Assembly (NCBI GenBank): GCA_934623455.1
Contig: CAKTVK010000001.1
Span: 1-57,660 of the forward strand
From: an uncultured Eggerthellaceae bacterium
Lineage (GTDB): Bacteria > Actinomycetota > Coriobacteriia > Coriobacteriales > Eggerthellaceae
Direction of reading: 5' to 3'
DNA length: 57,660 bases
Of the stretch, positions 17,672-27,059 are shown one piece after another; the first letter of the stretch is position 1; each line of letters starts with the position of its first letter. Position numbers and translations under genes: made by a program. Under the pieces are notes generated by a model. The model saw only the letters and a list, made by a program, of their open reading frames with translations, was not told the DNA's origin and searched no databases.

Positions 17672-20305
17672 ATGAAACTGGTGGTTACCGAAAAAAACGA
17701 TGCCGCGAAGCAAATCGCCACACTTTTAGGTGCTTCAAGCGCCAAGGCCGACAAGGTTTTTTCCACTCCCATTTTTCGTTTTACCGTAAAAGGGGAGGAC
17801 TGGGTTGCCATTGGTTTGCGCGGTCACATTCTTGAATCTGATTTCCCCGAATCGCTCGCTTACACAAAACGCCTTGGTTGGCATGGTATAACCGCAGATG
17901 GAGAGCCTATTAAGGCGAAACTCCCAGCAAGCTTGCCTAAACCGCCCTTCAAAAAGAAGCGTCCGTTTTTCGAAGACGGCTTGGATTTGAAGCGCTGGAA
18001 CATGGATGCGCTGCCGTATTTGGTGTACGCGCCCATCGAAATGCTTCCCAAGGAAAAAGAAATCATCCGTTCGCTGAAGAACTTGGCGAAGAAAGCGGAT
18101 TCCGTTGTTATTGCGACCGACTTCGACCGCGAAGGCGAGCTTATCGGCTCCGATGCGCTGGGCTGCATCCTGGAAGTGAATCCGAATGCGCCCATTTCCC
18201 GTGCGCGCTATTCTGCGTTCACGAAGCAGGAGATCACGCACGCTTTCGACAACTTGGTGAGCATGAATGATGAGCTGGTTGCCGCTGGTGCATCGCGTCG
18301 CGACATCGACTTTGTGTGGGGCACGGTGCTCACGCGCTATCTGTCGTTGGTGAAGTTCGCCGGTTATGGCAAGTCGCGCTCGTCGGGTCGCGTGCAAACG
18401 CCCACGTTGGCGCTTATTGTGGCACGTGAACGCGAGCGTTTGGCGTTCATCCCCGAGGATTATTGGGTGATTAAGGGTCGTTTTGGCGAAGAGTCGGCCG
18501 CATTCACCGCCGGTCACGAAACAGCACGCTTCAAGTCCGCCGAAGAGGCAAAACGCGTTATGGACACCGTGGCAGATGCCACGCAGGCAAGCGTTGTCTC
18601 GGTGGAAAAAAAGCAACGCAAAGTGGCGCCGCCCGTGCCGTTCAACACTACAAGTCTTATGGCCGCTGCCGCTGCAGAAGGCATTTCCCCTGCTCGCACC
18701 ATGCGTATTGCAGAAAGTCTGTACATGGCAGGCTACATCAGCTACCCCCGTGTTGACAATACGGTGTATCCTTCGTCCCTCGATCTGCGCGAAGTGGTTT
18801 CCGCGATTTCTGCGAACCCCGCATATGCGCCGTTCTGCAAAAAGCTACTGGCTCAGTCGAAAATCACGGCTACGCGCGGCAAGAAGGAAACAACCGACCA
18901 TCCGCCCATTTATCCTACCGCCGCCGCAACGCCCGACAGCTTGGCCGCTGCCGACTACAAGGTGTACAACTTGATTGCGCGCCGTTTCCTGGCAACGCTT
19001 TCGGAAGCCGCCGTGGTGGAGGGCACGAAAGTGACGCTTTCGGTGGAGGGCGAGCCGTTCGTTGCCAAGGGTGACGTGATTGTTTCACCTGGGTATCGCG
19101 AGATTTATCCGTATGGCATGAAGAAAGATGAGCAGCTGCCCACGCTTTCCGCAGATCAGGTTGTCGCATTCGGCGGTGCGGAATGCACGCAGAAGCAAAC
19201 GGAGCCGCCCGCGCGCTACAGCCAGGGCAAGCTCATTCAGGAAATGGAAAAGCTCAACTTGGGCACGAAGTCCACGCGCCACTCCATTATTGAGCGCCTT
19301 TACACGGTGAAATACATCCAGAACGATCCGATTGAGCCATCCCAGCTGGGCATGGCGGTTTGCGATGCGCTGGAGCAGTTTGCGCCGCACATCACGCACC
19401 CTGAAATGACAGCCGATCTTGAAGCAAGCATGGATGACATTGTTGCTGGTCAGAAGACGAAAGACGCCGTGGTGGCAACTTCGCGCGACCTTCTTGCCGA
19501 ACAGCTCAAAGAATTGCTGGCTCACAAGGAAGAAGTTAAAGACGCGCTGGAAGATGCCGTTGCCGCCGACGCGTACGTTGGCCCTTGTCCGAAATGCGGC
19601 AAGGACTTGCAAATGCGGACGTCCGCAAAGAGCAAGAGCATGTTCATCGGTTGCGCCGGCTGGCCCGAGTGCGACGTAACGTATCCGCTGCCGCAAGGCA
19701 AAATCGAGGCGCTGGACACCGTGTGTCCCGAGTGTGGCATGCCGCAAATCAAGGTGACGGCGTTTCGTTCGAAGCCGCGCGTTGTGTGCATTGACCCGCT
19801 GTGCGAAACGAATAAAGATCCCGAAGTCGAAGTAGGCATGTGTCCCATGTGCGCCGCTGCCGGTAAGGAAGGAAAACTGACGGCGCGCAGGAACCCGCGC
19901 ACGCTGAAACGCTCAATCACCTGCGAAAACTTCGACGAATGTCAAACGCGTTATCCGCTTCCGGCAAACGGTGCCATTACCGCAACCGAAGAAGTGTGCC
20001 CCTCGTGCGGCGCGCCGTTCGTGATTGTGACCACGGCACGCGGTCCTTGGAAGATTTGCCCCAACTACGATTGCCCCGATAACGTGGAGCAACGCGAGAA
20101 AAAGGCGGAAAAGTCTGCTGCGAAGGGTGCCGCGAAGGCGGGTGCTAAGGCGGGTGCGAAGACTGCGTCAACCGCGAAGGCAACGAAGAAGGCGGCAACT
20201 AAGACTACGGCTAAAAAGACCGCCGCAAAGAAGACAACTGCGAAAAAGACCACGTCGAAGGCTGCTGCGACGGCAGACACCGTGGATGCAACTGAAGAGA
20301 ACTAG
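17672..20305 (+). CDS. topA: DNA topoisomerase I, archaeal type, with four zinc fingers and a Lys/Ala-rich tail
   Basis: A type IA topoisomerase (877 residues) that relaxes negative supercoils. The N-terminal Toprim domain begins KLVVTEKNDAAKQIA and carries the metal motif DFDREGE; KSRSSGRVQTPTLALI follows, and the active-site tyrosine is in YISYPRVDNTVYP, the archaeal/TopoIII-like form rather than the bacterial YMRTDS. Four Cys4 zinc ribbons follow (CPKCG, CPECG, CPMC, CPSCG starts), then about 65 residues of Lys/Ala/Thr repeats like actinobacterial basic tails that bind DNA. AAAGGAG precedes the ATG at 17672; the frame is open upstream but without a ribosome site. Confidence 0.95.
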   Translation: MKLVVTEKNDAAKQIATLLGASSAKADKVFSTPIFRFTVKGEDWVAIGLRGHILESDFPESLAYTKRLGWHGITADGEPIKAKLPASLPKPPFKKKRPFFEDGLDLKRWNMDALPYLVYAPIEMLPKEKEIIRSLKNLAKKADSVVIATDFDREGELIGSDALGCILEVNPNAPISRARYSAFTKQEITHAFDNLVSMNDELVAAGASRRDIDFVWGTVLTRYLSLVKFAGYGKSRSSGRVQTPTLALIVARERERLAFIPEDYWVIKGRFGEESAAFTAGHETARFKSAEEAKRVMDTVADATQASVVSVEKKQRKVAPPVPFNTTSLMAAAAAEGISPARTMRIAESLYMAGYISYPRVDNTVYPSSLDLREVVSAISANPAYAPFCKKLLAQSKITATRGKKETTDHPPIYPTAAATPDSLAAADYKVYNLIARRFLATLSEAAVVEGTKVTLSVEGEPFVAKGDVIVSPGYREIYPYGMKKDEQLPTLSADQVVAFGGAECTQKQTEPPARYSQGKLIQEMEKLNLGTKSTRHSIIERLYTVKYIQNDPIEPSQLGMAVCDALEQFAPHITHPEMTADLEASMDDIVAGQKTKDAVVATSRDLLAEQLKELLAHKEEVKDALEDAVAADAYVGPCPKCGKDLQMRTSAKSKSMFIGCAGWPECDVTYPLPQGKIEALDTVCPECGMPQIKVTAFRSKPRVVCIDPLCETNKDPEVEVGMCPMCAAAGKEGKLTARRNPRTLKRSITCENFDECQTRYPLPANGAITATEEVCPSCGAPFVIVTTARGPWKICPNYDCPDNVEQREKKAEKSAAKGAAKAGAKAGAKTASTAKATKKAATKTTAKKTAAKKTTAKKTTSKAAATADTVDATEEN

Positions 20306-20324
20306 CAAGGGGAGCAAGAATAAC

Positions 20325-21254
20325 ATGAAAGTCGTCACCCCTGAATCTATCGAACGCGCGCTGGAAGAGAATATCCCGCAGCTTGCGTACGTTCTGCCAA
20401 CGGATGTAGCGCAAGCGCTTGAGCAGGCACGACAGCATGAGACAAACCGTTATGCCGCCCAGGCGCTTGACTTGCTGCTTGAAAACGCACATGTTGCCGC
20501 AACCGACAGCGTGCCGCTGTGCCAGGACACGGGAACCACGTGGGTCTGCCTTGAGGTGGGGCCCGACATTGTGGTGCCGGGAAACGTGTTCTCGCAAGTC
20601 AACGAAGGTGTGGCGCATGCGTACGTTGACGGCAAGCTTCGTAAGTCCGTGGTAAAAGATGCGCTGTTCAACAGGGAAAACACGCAGAACAACACGCCTG
20701 CTTTCACGGATATTCACTTTGTGGATGAGCCGGGCGTATGCCGTTTGCATATCATGCTCAAAGGCGGCGGTTCCGATAACGCAAGCCGCGTGGTTATGCT
20801 TGCTCCAGGTGCGGGGCGCAAAGGTATTGTGGATGAAGTTATCAAGTGCGTGCGCGAAAAGGCTGCGAATGCCTGTCCGCCGCTTGTGGTAGGCGTGGGT
20901 GTTGGCGGTACGTTCGACAAGGTTGCCGGCTTGGCGAAGCAGGCGCTCATGCGCCCCGTTGGCGCGCCTGCAGCCGATGCCGACCATGCCGCATTCGAAC
21001 AAGAGCTGCTTGACGCCATCAACGCTACGGGTGTGGGCGCTGCTGGCTTTGGCGGTGACACCACGGCGCTTACGGTGCGCGTGGAAACGGCGCCATGTCA
21101 CATTGCCGCCCTTCCTGTTGCCATCAACTTGGGATGCTCGGCCATGCGCCGTTGCACCATTGAGCTGCAGCCGCAAGAGATTGATACGTTGCAGCAGCTT
21201 GAGGCTTTGATGATGCCCGCCAGCGAAAACGAACAGGGGGCTTGCCATGAGTAA
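20325..21254 (+). CDS. Fumarate hydratase class I, alpha subunit
   Basis: The 309-residue alpha part of the two-subunit oxygen-labile [4Fe-4S] hydratase that interconverts fumarate and malate (or L-tartrate and oxaloacetate). PLCQDTGTTWVCLEVG contains a cluster cysteine, and the family segments GGGSDNASRVVMLAPG and GVGVGGTFDKVAGLAKQAL are intact. AAGGGGAG lies upstream of the ATG at 20325; the longer frame upstream overlaps the topA tail and is not real. It overlaps the beta gene by 8 bp. Fumarase rather than tartrate dehydratase is favoured because fumarate respiration is common in these anaerobes, but sequence alone does not decide. Confidence 0.88.
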   Translation: MKVVTPESIERALEENIPQLAYVLPTDVAQALEQARQHETNRYAAQALDLLLENAHVAATDSVPLCQDTGTTWVCLEVGPDIVVPGNVFSQVNEGVAHAYVDGKLRKSVVKDALFNRENTQNNTPAFTDIHFVDEPGVCRLHIMLKGGGSDNASRVVMLAPGAGRKGIVDEVIKCVREKAANACPPLVVGVGVGGTFDKVAGLAKQALMRPVGAPAADADHAAFEQELLDAINATGVGAAGFGGDTTALTVRVETAPCHIAALPVAINLGCSAMRRCTIELQPQEIDTLQQLEALMMPASENEQGACHE

Positions 21255-21783
21255 TGCAGAGGCAATTTCGTTGCAGCTTCCCCTTGCAAAAGACCAGCTT
21301 GCCAACTTGAAGGTGGGAGATAAATGCCTGTTATCAGGCGTTATGTATACTTTGCGCGATGCAGGTCACGTGCGTTTGCTCGATGAACTCCATGAGCAGG
21401 GGCGGCTTCCGTATGACCTGGATGGCCAAACCATCTTCTATGCGGGGCCGTCTCCTGCGGCAGCGGGCAGGCCGTTTGGCGCCATTGGGCCCACCACGTC
21501 TTCGCGCATGGATTTTGCCGCACCCGAGTTGTACCGCGCGGGCATTGTTGCCACGGTGGGCAAGGGGCACCGCAGCGCGGCCGTTGCAGAGGCTATCAAG
21601 GAAACGGGCGGCGTGTATTTTGCTGCCGTGGGCGGCGCTGCTGCCGCGTTGGCGAAATGCATTGTTTCCGAAGAAGTGATCAGCTACGCCGATCTGGGCA
21701 CCGAAGCATTGCGAAAAATCCAGGTCAAAGACTTCCCGGTGTTCGTGGCGCTTGACGCAACGGGAGCATGCTTGTATGTGTAA
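21247..21783 (+). CDS. Fumarate hydratase class I, beta subunit
   Basis: A 178-residue protein forming the catalytic partner of the alpha subunit. The beta-family motifs GDKCLLSGVMYTLRDAGH, IFYAGPSPA and GAIGPTTSSRMD are present, followed by GGVYFAAVGGAAAAL. The start overlaps the last codons of the alpha gene (ATGAGTAATGC), consistent with translational coupling and fixed 1:1 stoichiometry. Its own end overlaps the start of the thymidylate kinase gene, an unusually tight join between a central-metabolism enzyme and DNA precursor synthesis. Confidence 0.9.
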   Translation: MSNAEAISLQLPLAKDQLANLKVGDKCLLSGVMYTLRDAGHVRLLDELHEQGRLPYDLDGQTIFYAGPSPAAAGRPFGAIGPTTSSRMDFAAPELYRAGIVATVGKGHRSAAVAEAIKETGGVYFAAVGGAAAALAKCIVSEEVISYADLGTEALRKIQVKDFPVFVALDATGACLYV

Positions 21784-22507
21784 CGCAGAAATGGAACAAA
21801 ACAAAGATCGGGGCATTTTCATCACGTTTGAAGGTGGCGAAGGTGCTGGTAAATCGACCCATATCTCGTTTTTAGCGTATTGCTTGCGCGAGCTGGGATA
21901 CGAGGTTTTGTGCTTGCGTGAGCCGGGTGGAACGGATATCGGCGAAATGCTGCGCTCCATTGTGCTTGACCCGAAAAACGATTGCTTGGACGCGCATGCG
22001 GAGCTGTTCATCTACGAAGCGGCACGCGCCCAGATTGTCGCTCAGGTCATTGCGCCCGCTCTTGAGCGCGGCGCCATTGTGCTGTGCGACCGTTTCTACG
22101 ACTCCACGGTTGCGTATCAGGTTGCCGGCCGCGGCCTTTCTGCGCAGTTCGTTGACGCCGCGAATGCCTTCGCGTGCCAAGGCACCGTGCCGCAGCGCAC
22201 CATTCTTATGGTGAGCGCCACCACGGAAGAGGGCTTAACGCGTGCCACGAACGAAGGCGCCGATCGTATTGAACGCGCGGGTGTTGATTTTCATGCGCGT
22301 GTGAATGCAGCGTTTCTTGATATTGCGCGCAAGGAGCCTGAGCGCGTACGCGTGGTGCGATTCGCCGATAGTAAGGCGCAAACAGCGCAGCGTGTGTTTG
22401 ACCAGGTGAAAGACTTGATTCCTGCTCTTGAGCGCGCGGCTTCTGCCAACGAGCATTTCTTCGATCGCGTTGAAGATAAATCGCTCTACGAGGGGAGCGC
22501 CTTGTAG
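21776..22507 (+). CDS. tmk: Thymidylate kinase
   Basis: Phosphorylates dTMP to dTDP with ATP. P-loop FEGGEGAGKST, LREPGGTDIGEMLR (the DRX-containing substrate loop region) and DRFYDSTVAYQ are all present. With the ATG at 21776, overlapping the fumarase stop by 8 bp and preceded by GGGAG, the protein is 243 residues, about 30 longer than usual through short N- and C-terminal extensions; an ATG at 21791 is an alternative. It sits upstream of holB, the common tmk-holB arrangement. Confidence 0.95.
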   Translation: MCNAEMEQNKDRGIFITFEGGEGAGKSTHISFLAYCLRELGYEVLCLREPGGTDIGEMLRSIVLDPKNDCLDAHAELFIYEAARAQIVAQVIAPALERGAIVLCDRFYDSTVAYQVAGRGLSAQFVDAANAFACQGTVPQRTILMVSATTEEGLTRATNEGADRIERAGVDFHARVNAAFLDIARKEPERVRVVRFADSKAQTAQRVFDQVKDLIPALERAASANEHFFDRVEDKSLYEGSAL

Positions 22508-22509
22508 CC

Positions 22510-23640
22510 ATGCCCGCGATGCTTGAGCAAATCACCTTGCAGCCGCGCATCCGCGACCTGCTTATTTCTATGGTTGAAGCGAATCGCACAACGCATGCGT
22601 ACCTGTTTTCGGGCCCGAAAGGCGCGGGAAAACTGGACATGGCGTGCGCCTTCGCCCAAGCGCTTGTATGCGCAGACCAGGGGTGCGGCCGCTGCATTGA
22701 CTGCAAGAAAGCGCTTCTGCGCAATCATCCCGACATTCAGATAATCACGCCGAAAGGCGCTCAGGGCTACTTGATCGAGCAGATTCGCGAAGTGGTGACC
22801 AGTGCTACGCGCGCGCCCATTCAGGCCCAATGCAAGGTGTTCATTTTGGAAGACGTTGAGCAGCTGGGGACATCGGCCGCGAATGCCTTCCTGAAAACGC
22901 TTGAGGAGCCCAGCCCGCGTGTGACGCTTATTTTGCTTACGAGCCACCAAGATAGCGTGCTGCCCACCATTCTTTCCCGGTGCCAAGTGGTGTCGTTTCC
23001 TGCCATTCCTGAAGCGGATTTGATTGCGGAAGTCGTGCAGAAAACGCAATGCGCGCCTGATATCGCGCGTATCGCGGTGAACGTATGCGCTGGTTCACTT
23101 GAGCTCACGGAAGCATTTTGCACGTCCGAGGATTTGCAGCAGATGCGTCGTAACGTGCTGGATGCCCTGGAAGCGCTGCAGGAAAGCGATAATTGGGACA
23201 CCCTGAAGCTCTCTGGCGGACTAGCATCGGGTGGAGAAAGCCTGATAGAGGAGTTGCAGGCCCAACAAGAAGAAGAGCTTGCGGTTGCCGACGACTTTCT
23301 TTCCAAAGGTGCGCGCAAGCAGCTGGAAGACGCTCACAAGCGCGCCATTACGGCTAAGAAGCGCCAGCTGTTTCATTTGCGCTGCAGCATTATGGAATCG
23401 TGGTTGCGCGATATCTTGCTGCTGCGTACGGGTTGCGCAAGCATCATGGTGAACACCGATGCCGCTGAAGGGTTGCGTCAGACCGCAAAAGCAACGTCGG
23501 AAGCAGGCGTATTGTGCGCATGCGCAGCAGTTTCGCGCGCAAAAGCGGCAATGGATTATAATGTATCGTTACAACTTTGTTTAGACACGTTACTGTTAGA
23601 TATAAGAGAGGACCTCTATGGCCCGCATAACACCCGTTAA
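22510..23640 (+). CDS. holB: DNA polymerase III delta' subunit
   Basis: A 376-residue clamp-loader subunit of the AAA+ fold. It has SGPKGAGKLDMA in place of a canonical P-loop (the usual Thr/Ser is Leu, normal for the non-ATP-hydrolysing delta'), the zinc-binding CGRCIDCKK, and VFILEDVEQL...ANAFLKTLEEPS, the delta' signature. The ATG at 22510 follows GGGGAG at 11 bases; a second ATG three codons on is possible. Its 3' end overlaps ricT by 23 bp. The last 150 residues are divergent. Confidence 0.93.
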   Translation: MPAMLEQITLQPRIRDLLISMVEANRTTHAYLFSGPKGAGKLDMACAFAQALVCADQGCGRCIDCKKALLRNHPDIQIITPKGAQGYLIEQIREVVTSATRAPIQAQCKVFILEDVEQLGTSAANAFLKTLEEPSPRVTLILLTSHQDSVLPTILSRCQVVSFPAIPEADLIAEVVQKTQCAPDIARIAVNVCAGSLELTEAFCTSEDLQQMRRNVLDALEALQESDNWDTLKLSGGLASGGESLIEELQAQQEEELAVADDFLSKGARKQLEDAHKRAITAKKRQLFHLRCSIMESWLRDILLLRTGCASIMVNTDAAEGLRQTAKATSEAGVLCACAAVSRAKAAMDYNVSLQLCLDTLLLDIREDLYGPHNTR

Positions 23641-25552
23641 ACTGCCATCGAGTTCGAAAACTCTTTGGTTTGATGCAAATGGCGTTGATGCCGTTAAAGG
23701 CAACGCCGTAATCGTGCAAACTGCACGTGGATCCGAGTACGGCACTGTTTCGGAGCCGCCGTTTGACGCCACGCCCGAGCAGCTTTCTTCGTTGAAGTCG
23801 TCGCTTAAGCCCGTGGTGCGCTTGGCAACAGAGAAAGACGCGCAACGCTTGGCTGAGCTGCAGCAACGCGCGCGTGACATTATGCCGGCGTATCGCGAGC
23901 TTGTAGAGGAAGAGGGGCTGGACATGCGCCCCGTTTCCGTTGAGTTCCTGTTCGACGGCGATAAAGCCGTGTTCTACTTCGAGTCCGAAGATCGCGTTGA
24001 CTTCCGCGAGCTGGTGCGCAAGCTGGCTTCGCGCTTCAAAGTACGCGTTGACATGCGCCAGATTGGCCCGCGTGACGAAGCGCGCATGGTGGGCGGCATT
24101 GGCCACTGCGGCCAAGAGCTGTGCTGCAAGCGCTTGGGCGGCGAGTTCTGCCCCGTTTCCATTCGCATGGCAAAAGAGCAGGATTTGTCGTTGAATCCGC
24201 AGAAGATTTCGGGCATTTGCGGGCGCCTGATGTGCTGCCTGCGCTACGAATACGATGCGTATAAGGATTTCAAGGGTCGCGCGCCGAAGGTGGGTGCCAA
24301 GATTGAAACCCCCGATGGCGTGGGTAAAGTCATTTCGCTGGATGTTCCCAAAGAGATGGTGACTATTCAGGTTGAAGCCGACAAGAAGATAAGCGTTCCC
24401 TTGAGCGACATGTCGAAATCTGCTCAAGACGCAGCGCGTCCCGACACCGTTGATGCGGAAGCGTGGGAGCGCGCATCGAACAAGGAAGAGATGACCGTTT
24501 TCGGCGAGACATCGTTTGTGACCTCGCAGTTTACCAGCGCCGATAAGCTGGGCGAGGCAAAGGCTATCCATCGCGAAACGTCAAGCAGCAAGAAAGAGAA
24601 GCGCGAGCGCCGCGGCAAGGACGCGTCTTCGGGTCGTTCGGGTCGCCGCGATCGTGACGAGCGCGAACGCGGCAAAGATGCCGCCGAGCAGGCAGTACCT
24701 GTACGCAAGCCGCGCCGCCGTTCTACGAAACTTTCGGGCGGCGATTCGTCCGAGCTTACGGTCGAAACAACGCAAATCAAGTCCTCGGCAGGTAAAAGCG
24801 CACAGGGCTCTGGAGCGAAAAACGCTGCAAGCAGGGAAGACACGCAGAGCTCGCGTGGGCGCACGCGCTCACGGCGCAATAAAGGCCAGGCGTCTGCGAC
24901 TGTTCAGGACGGCCACCAGGCTTCTTCGCGCGCAAAGGGCGTTGATACTGCAAGCGCCCATGCAGGCGCTAAAGCTTCTGCTCCCGCGAAAGAACAGTCC
25001 CGACGCGCCATAGCTGGCGGCTCTAAGGCGAATGCGGAAGCGGGATCTTCCGAGCACCGTCGTCGCCGCCGTTCGGGAAAGTCCGCGGCAGGTGAGCGCC
25101 CCGCAAATGGCGCGCGCACCGAGCGCAACCAGCAAGGCGCGCCCCAAGGACACGGACGCTCTGAGCAGCGCGAAGGCCAGGACAACCAGGCAATGCGCCC
25201 TGGTAGGCGCTCGTCGAGCCTGCGCCAGCACGCGGACGCCGCGCCAACTGAAAGCGCGCGCGAACATCGCGGCAACGCCGCTCGGGGCAGCCGCAATGGC
25301 GGCTCCGCGCATGCGAATGCGGATGCGGGCGCTTCTGCAAATGCACCCGCGAATGGGGAAGAGCGCCGCTCAAACCATAGGCGTCCGCGCCGCCGCAAGA
25401 GCTCGGGAAGCGGTTCGCCGGCGAGCGCATCTGGCGTCGGGGCGGGTAACGCCGGTCCGGGCAACGCTGGCTCAAACGGAGGAAAGAGCGACCGCGGCAA
25501 GGGCGGCAACAATGGTAATAGCGGCAACAATAAAGGTGGCGCTCAACAGTAG
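23618..25552 (+). CDS. PSP1/RicT-family protein with a very long disordered tail
   Basis: The N-terminal 270 residues are the PSP1/RicT (YaaT) domain: SVEFLFDGDKAVFYFESEDRVDF, the Cys-rich GHCGQELCCKRLGGEFCPVS and GICGRLMCCLRYEYDAY, which in B. subtilis RicT help bind Fe-S clusters in the complex that activates RNase Y-dependent mRNA processing. The following 370 residues are Ala/Gly/Ser/Arg/Asn-rich, hydrophilic and without predicted fold, far longer than in the roughly 275-residue B. subtilis protein; it resembles the basic tails of actinobacterial RNA-binding proteins. AGAGAGG precedes the ATG. It follows holB, as in many bacteria (tmk-holB-ricT order). Confidence 0.92.
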   Translation: MARITPVKLPSSSKTLWFDANGVDAVKGNAVIVQTARGSEYGTVSEPPFDATPEQLSSLKSSLKPVVRLATEKDAQRLAELQQRARDIMPAYRELVEEEGLDMRPVSVEFLFDGDKAVFYFESEDRVDFRELVRKLASRFKVRVDMRQIGPRDEARMVGGIGHCGQELCCKRLGGEFCPVSIRMAKEQDLSLNPQKISGICGRLMCCLRYEYDAYKDFKGRAPKVGAKIETPDGVGKVISLDVPKEMVTIQVEADKKISVPLSDMSKSAQDAARPDTVDAEAWERASNKEEMTVFGETSFVTSQFTSADKLGEAKAIHRETSSSKKEKRERRGKDASSGRSGRRDRDERERGKDAAEQAVPVRKPRRRSTKLSGGDSSELTVETTQIKSSAGKSAQGSGAKNAASREDTQSSRGRTRSRRNKGQASATVQDGHQASSRAKGVDTASAHAGAKASAPAKEQSRRAIAGGSKANAEAGSSEHRRRRRSGKSAAGERPANGARTERNQQGAPQGHGRSEQREGQDNQAMRPGRRSSSLRQHADAAPTESAREHRGNAARGSRNGGSAHANADAGASANAPANGEERRSNHRRPRRRKSSGSGSPASASGVGAGNAGPGNAGSNGGKSDRGKGGNNGNSGNNKGGAQQ

Positions 25553-25589
25553 CAGCGCACATCCGATTCCGATAAGAGGCGTGTGACTT

Positions 25590-27047
25590 ATGAAATTGAA
25601 TGATCCTTTGCTCACAGACCTGTACCAACTCACTATGGCGCAAGGCTATTGGGAGTGCGGCAAGGCAGATACGCAGGCGTGTTTCCACATGTTTTTCCGC
25701 GATTATCCCTTCAATGGCGGCTACGCAGTGGCATGCGGCATGGCACAGCTGGCTGACCTGGTGGATGGCTTTGCGTTCTCTGAAGACGACTTGGAGTACC
25801 TGGCTTCCATTCCTGCGCCCGGCGGCGGCATGTTGTTCAAGCCTGCGTTCATCGATTACCTGCGCGACTTCAAGTTAAGCGTTGATATCGAAGCCGTTGC
25901 CGAAGGCGAGATTGTGTTCCCGTATGAACCTCTGGTGCGCGTAACGGGCCCTATTATGGAATGCCAGCTTCTGGAAACCGCGCTTCTGAACTGCGTAAAC
26001 TTCGAAACGCTTATTGCCACGAAAGCCGCGCGCGTTTGCATGGCGGCCGAAGCCCCCGTGGCGGAGTTCGGCTTGCGTCGCGCACAAGGCGCCGCAGGCG
26101 GCGTGTGGGCTTCCCGCGCTGCGGTGGTAGGAGGATGCGCTTCTACCTCGAATGTGTTGGCAGGCAAGCTGTTCGATCTTCCCGTTTCGGGCACGCATGC
26201 TCATTCCTGGGTCATGTCGTTCCCCGATGAGCTGAGCGCGTTCCGTGCATACGCGAAAGCGTTCCCTACGAATTGCGTGTTGCTTGTTGACACGTACGAT
26301 GTGGCACAGGGCATCAAAAACGCTATTACCGTTGGCCTTGAAATGCGCGAACGCGGCGAAAAGCTTACGGGCATCCGCATTGACTCGGGCGACCTTTCGT
26401 GGCTGGCAAAAATGGCACGCACGATGCTTGACGAAGCGGGCTTGACCGATTGCGGCATTGTTCTTTCCAATGACCTGGACGAATACACAATTCGCTCCAT
26501 TCGTGACGAAGGCGCGCAGGTTATGTCGTGGGGTGTGGGCACAAAACTTGCCACGGCGTATGACCAGCCTTCCCTGGGCGGCGTGTACAAACTTTCTGCC
26601 ACGCGTGAAAACGGTGATTCGGTATGGATTGATCATGTGAAAATCAGCGAATCGTCTGCAAAGTTGACCACGCCGGGCGTTTTGAACGTGCGCCGCTACT
26701 ATTTTGAGGACGGTCACATCGCTGGCGATATGGTGTTCGATACGAACGCTGCCGTGAATGAAGGCGAAGTTATCGTTGATCCCATGGATGGTCTGCGTCG
26801 CAAGGATCTTTCCGGAAAAACGTGGCGCGAGCTGCTTATTCCGTTGGCGCGCGCGGGAAAAACCGTGCTTTCCGACGAACTCCGCAGCGCCAAGGCGGCG
26901 CAAGCGCGTACGAAGCAAGGGCTGGCAACGCTTGATGAAAGCCAGAAGCGCACGTTGAACCCGCATACGTATCCCGTGGGACTTGACAAGGATTTGTTTG
27001 ACCGCCGCCGCGACTTGGTTGCGCAGCTGCGCGGCATTTCCCGCTAA
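25590..27047 (+). CDS. pncB: Nicotinate phosphoribosyltransferase
   Basis: A 485-residue enzyme that joins nicotinate to PRPP to give nicotinate mononucleotide, the salvage entry to NAD. Family segments are TDLYQLTMAQGYW at the N-terminus, EFGLRRAQG, GTHAHSWVMSF (the catalytic His region) and RIDSGDLSWLAK plus LSNDLDE for phosphate and ribose binding. The length fits the long bacterial form. It is 37 bp after ricT, with a weak ribosome site (AAGAGGCG). It is followed 12 bp on by the degV-like gene. Confidence 0.95.
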   Translation: MKLNDPLLTDLYQLTMAQGYWECGKADTQACFHMFFRDYPFNGGYAVACGMAQLADLVDGFAFSEDDLEYLASIPAPGGGMLFKPAFIDYLRDFKLSVDIEAVAEGEIVFPYEPLVRVTGPIMECQLLETALLNCVNFETLIATKAARVCMAAEAPVAEFGLRRAQGAAGGVWASRAAVVGGCASTSNVLAGKLFDLPVSGTHAHSWVMSFPDELSAFRAYAKAFPTNCVLLVDTYDVAQGIKNAITVGLEMRERGEKLTGIRIDSGDLSWLAKMARTMLDEAGLTDCGIVLSNDLDEYTIRSIRDEGAQVMSWGVGTKLATAYDQPSLGGVYKLSATRENGDSVWIDHVKISESSAKLTTPGVLNVRRYYFEDGHIAGDMVFDTNAAVNEGEVIVDPMDGLRRKDLSGKTWRELLIPLARAGKTVLSDELRSAKAAQARTKQGLATLDESQKRTLNPHTYPVGLDKDLFDRRRDLVAQLRGISR

Positions 27048-27059
27048 AAGGAGGATCTT

